A stretch of DNA of 6,376 nucleotides from an uncultured Verrucomicrobiota bacterium (lineage in GTDB: Bacteria; Verrucomicrobiota; Kiritimatiellia; RFP12; UBA1067): the NCBI GenBank assembly GCA_945487985.1, contig CALYTX010000085.1, positions 1-6,376 of the forward strand, written 5' to 3'. The notes beneath the pieces are model-generated. The model had not been told where the DNA came from, did no database searches, and saw only the letters and a program-made list of their open reading frames with translations. The translations under genes were made by a program, and so were the position numbers. Shown here piece by piece: positions 4,835 to 6,376 of this stretch (positions are counted from its first letter, which is position 1; the number at the start of each line of letters is the position of its first letter).

Positions 4835-6376
4835 ATGAAACTGCGCATGCGCAAAGCCGGAGCTCTGCTGACTGTAATCGTGTTCACGTCGGCGACGTGG
4901 ATTGTGCTTGCGGGAGTTTTCGCCTATGCGCTCCACGCCCAGCGGCAGACTGTGCTTGCAATCGGGCGCGACGTGTGCCGGTTGGCCGCGCAAAGTGAAA
5001 TCGAAATCGCCAAATCGGCCGTTTTCTACCGCTTTCAGCTTTCGCTCAATCGCTCGGCCCACATCATCGGCGGGGACACAATCGGCAATCAGTCGGCCAG
5101 TTCGTTCGATTGGTTTGAAAACTATTCATCCACGCGTGCCAAAAACACGATTGGCACGAAGAATACGGTTGTCTTTGAGCCGAGCGTGACCAACAACGGC
5201 TGCGTAGTCAAAGTGCGAGTCGGCAAGGTAGTGCATGAAATCGGTGCACAATGGGCAGATGTGACATTCGTCGCCCAGGCCGTCCGCACCACCCCCGGCG
5301 GCAGCGTATCGCGCTCAACCGTCGCCGAGACGGTTCGCTTCGCCCAACAGCGCTCGGCCGTTTTTAACAACGCCTATTTTGTCAATAACTACGGCTGGTT
5401 TCAGGGGTCGGGCTGCACGGCCAACGGCGATGTCCGCGCCAACGGCGACATGTATCTTGACAGTGGCTGCAAGATCAATGGCAACGTCTATGCCGCGCGC
5501 AACGAGGAGCTTGGGGTGGAAGGGGATATTAGCAGCACCGGCAAGATGGATAGTTATTACACTTACAAAAACGCCTCGTACGGCAATTCCGGCAACCGGG
5601 CGCGTCCTCTCCACACCGATCCTGTAAGCGGCTCTGTAAACGCCGGCGGCTACGAGGCTCCGGCATCTGTCACTACCGACACTCTCAAGGAGCGCATTCA
5701 CCCTAATGAAGCGCTTTCAGTGGAAATGCCATACATCGGCGATATTTCATCGTCGCGCAGCGATTATCGCAACTGGGCCGAGGAACTGCACGCGGCCGAC
5801 TCGAACATGTCGACCATCAAACAGGGTGGCGCCACGCTGGTGGAGGTTTTCTACGACGGAGCTGGACCCTCCGGGCTGGAAACAGTAACCGACAGCTACG
5901 GCAACGAGATTAAAGCGCCGGACTGGGGAGTGCTTGTTCTTGAAGGCACCGATGCCAATCCGATAGTGATCAACGGCCCAGTGATTGTGCCAAGCGATGT
6001 AATCATCAAAGGCACGGTTACCGGACAGGGAACGATTTACTCGGGGCGGAACATCCACATCGTGGGCAACATCAAATACCTCAACCCTCCTTCCTGGACG
6101 GGGAAGTCCACCTCGAGCAATGACAATTCCGCCAAGGATATGCTCGGACTGATGGCGAAGGGCAATATCGTGCTTGGGGACGCGAGTTCAAGAGTCATGA
6201 ACGGCATCAAGACCTACCTCACCCAGCAGCCATATGTCCAGAAATACGCTTGTGACACGTCCGATGCGGCCATTGGCTATCCCGAGAAATTCGGCGGCAG
6301 CTACATGGCCGACGAATACGTTAGTTCCGCCGATTTCGACAAGTGCGTCTCTGCCCAGCTTGCAGACTATATTCCC
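4835..6376 (+). CDS. Large pilin-like/GspK-PilX-type envelope protein (C-terminus cut by window edge)
   Basis: The frame is open from ATG 4835 to the right edge, giving 514 residues without a stop. The N-terminus has a basic segment (MKLRMRKAG) followed by a hydrophobic helix at about 10-33. AG|ALLTV resembles a prepilin-peptidase site but lacks Glu at +5, as in GspK and some PilX proteins. The bulk should lie outside the cytoplasm. Residues about 180-222 carry short glycine/asparagine repeats (ANGDV, ANGDM, INGNV) suggestive of a beta-helix ladder like those in bactofilin-type or autotransporter-like folds. A second beta-rich, glycine-spaced stretch is at about 377-413 (INGPVIVPSDVIIKGTVTGQ then IYSGRNIHIVGNIKY). 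DMLGLMAKGNIVLGD (435-449) follows, a block I associate with large PilX/DUF4900-like pilus proteins. Six cysteines are present (48, 123, 194, 212, 473, 504). Its position third in a pseudopilin series matches GspK or PilX, which sit at the filament tip. No exact family is claimed, and the full length is unknown. Confidence 0.85.
   Translation, partial: MKLRMRKAGALLTVIVFTSATWIVLAGVFAYALHAQRQTVLAIGRDVCRLAAQSEIEIAKSAVFYRFQLSLNRSAHIIGGDTIGNQSASSFDWFENYSSTRAKNTIGTKNTVVFEPSVTNNGCVVKVRVGKVVHEIGAQWADVTFVAQAVRTTPGGSVSRSTVAETVRFAQQRSAVFNNAYFVNNYGWFQGSGCTANGDVRANGDMYLDSGCKINGNVYAARNEELGVEGDISSTGKMDSYYTYKNASYGNSGNRARPLHTDPVSGSVNAGGYEAPASVTTDTLKERIHPNEALSVEMPYIGDISSSRSDYRNWAEELHAADSNMSTIKQGGATLVEVFYDGAGPSGLETVTDSYGNEIKAPDWGVLVLEGTDANPIVINGPVIVPSDVIIKGTVTGQGTIYSGRNIHIVGNIKYLNPPSWTGKSTSSNDNSAKDMLGLMAKGNIVLGDASSRVMNGIKTYLTQQPYVQKYACDTSDAAIGYPEKFGGSYMADEYVSSADFDKCVSAQLADYIP

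Noticed and set aside
5315..5701. Minus-strand open frame of 128 codons inside the large pilin-like gene
   Set aside because: The plus-strand frame is continuous through it with recognisable motifs, and no promoter or ribosome site supports the antisense frame.

Overview
This window is almost entirely coding and holds part of a type IV pilus / type II secretion-like (type IV filament) assembly locus. It consists of two operons transcribed away from each other from an 83-base intergenic region at 2733-2815. I estimate GC in the upper fifties percent. Gene order, the large pilin-like proteins and the sparse Shine-Dalgarno use at the operon heads suggest a diderm bacterium outside the well-studied Proteobacteria, for example the PVC group or a related candidate phylum. 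This placement is a weak inference: there is no rRNA or other taxonomic marker here.

Left arm (minus strand): a GspE/PilB-family assembly ATPase (1068-2732) is followed after 12 bases by a GspF/PilC-family inner-membrane platform protein (1-1055), whose last residues lie beyond the left edge. These two are the motor and the membrane socket of a filament machine. The ATPase has all the usual boxes, but the last glycine of its Walker A loop is replaced by alanine.

Intergenic region: two extended -10 promoters lie back to back as a near-perfect inverted repeat (11 of 12 bases). In both directions the -10 box sits only 7-8 bases from the ATG, so both operon-leading mRNAs are predicted to be leaderless.

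Right arm (plus strand): the first gene (2816-3664) encodes a soluble protein with a TPR-like N-terminal part and a C-terminal domain resembling the GspE N-terminal (T2SSE_N/MshEN) domain, but no ATPase domain. It is followed by two short prepilin-like proteins with type III leaders (3677-4189, TTG start; 4186-4833, overlapping by ATGA). Last comes a large pilin-like protein (4835 to beyond the right edge) with an N-terminal membrane anchor lacking Glu+5, as in GspK/PilX, and a long repeat-bearing exported region.

Together the genes look like a motor/platform operon and a minor-pseudopilin operon under coordinated divergent control. No major pilin, secretin, prepilin peptidase or PilT gene is present in the window. 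No RNA genes, CRISPR arrays, insertion sequences or terminators were recognised.
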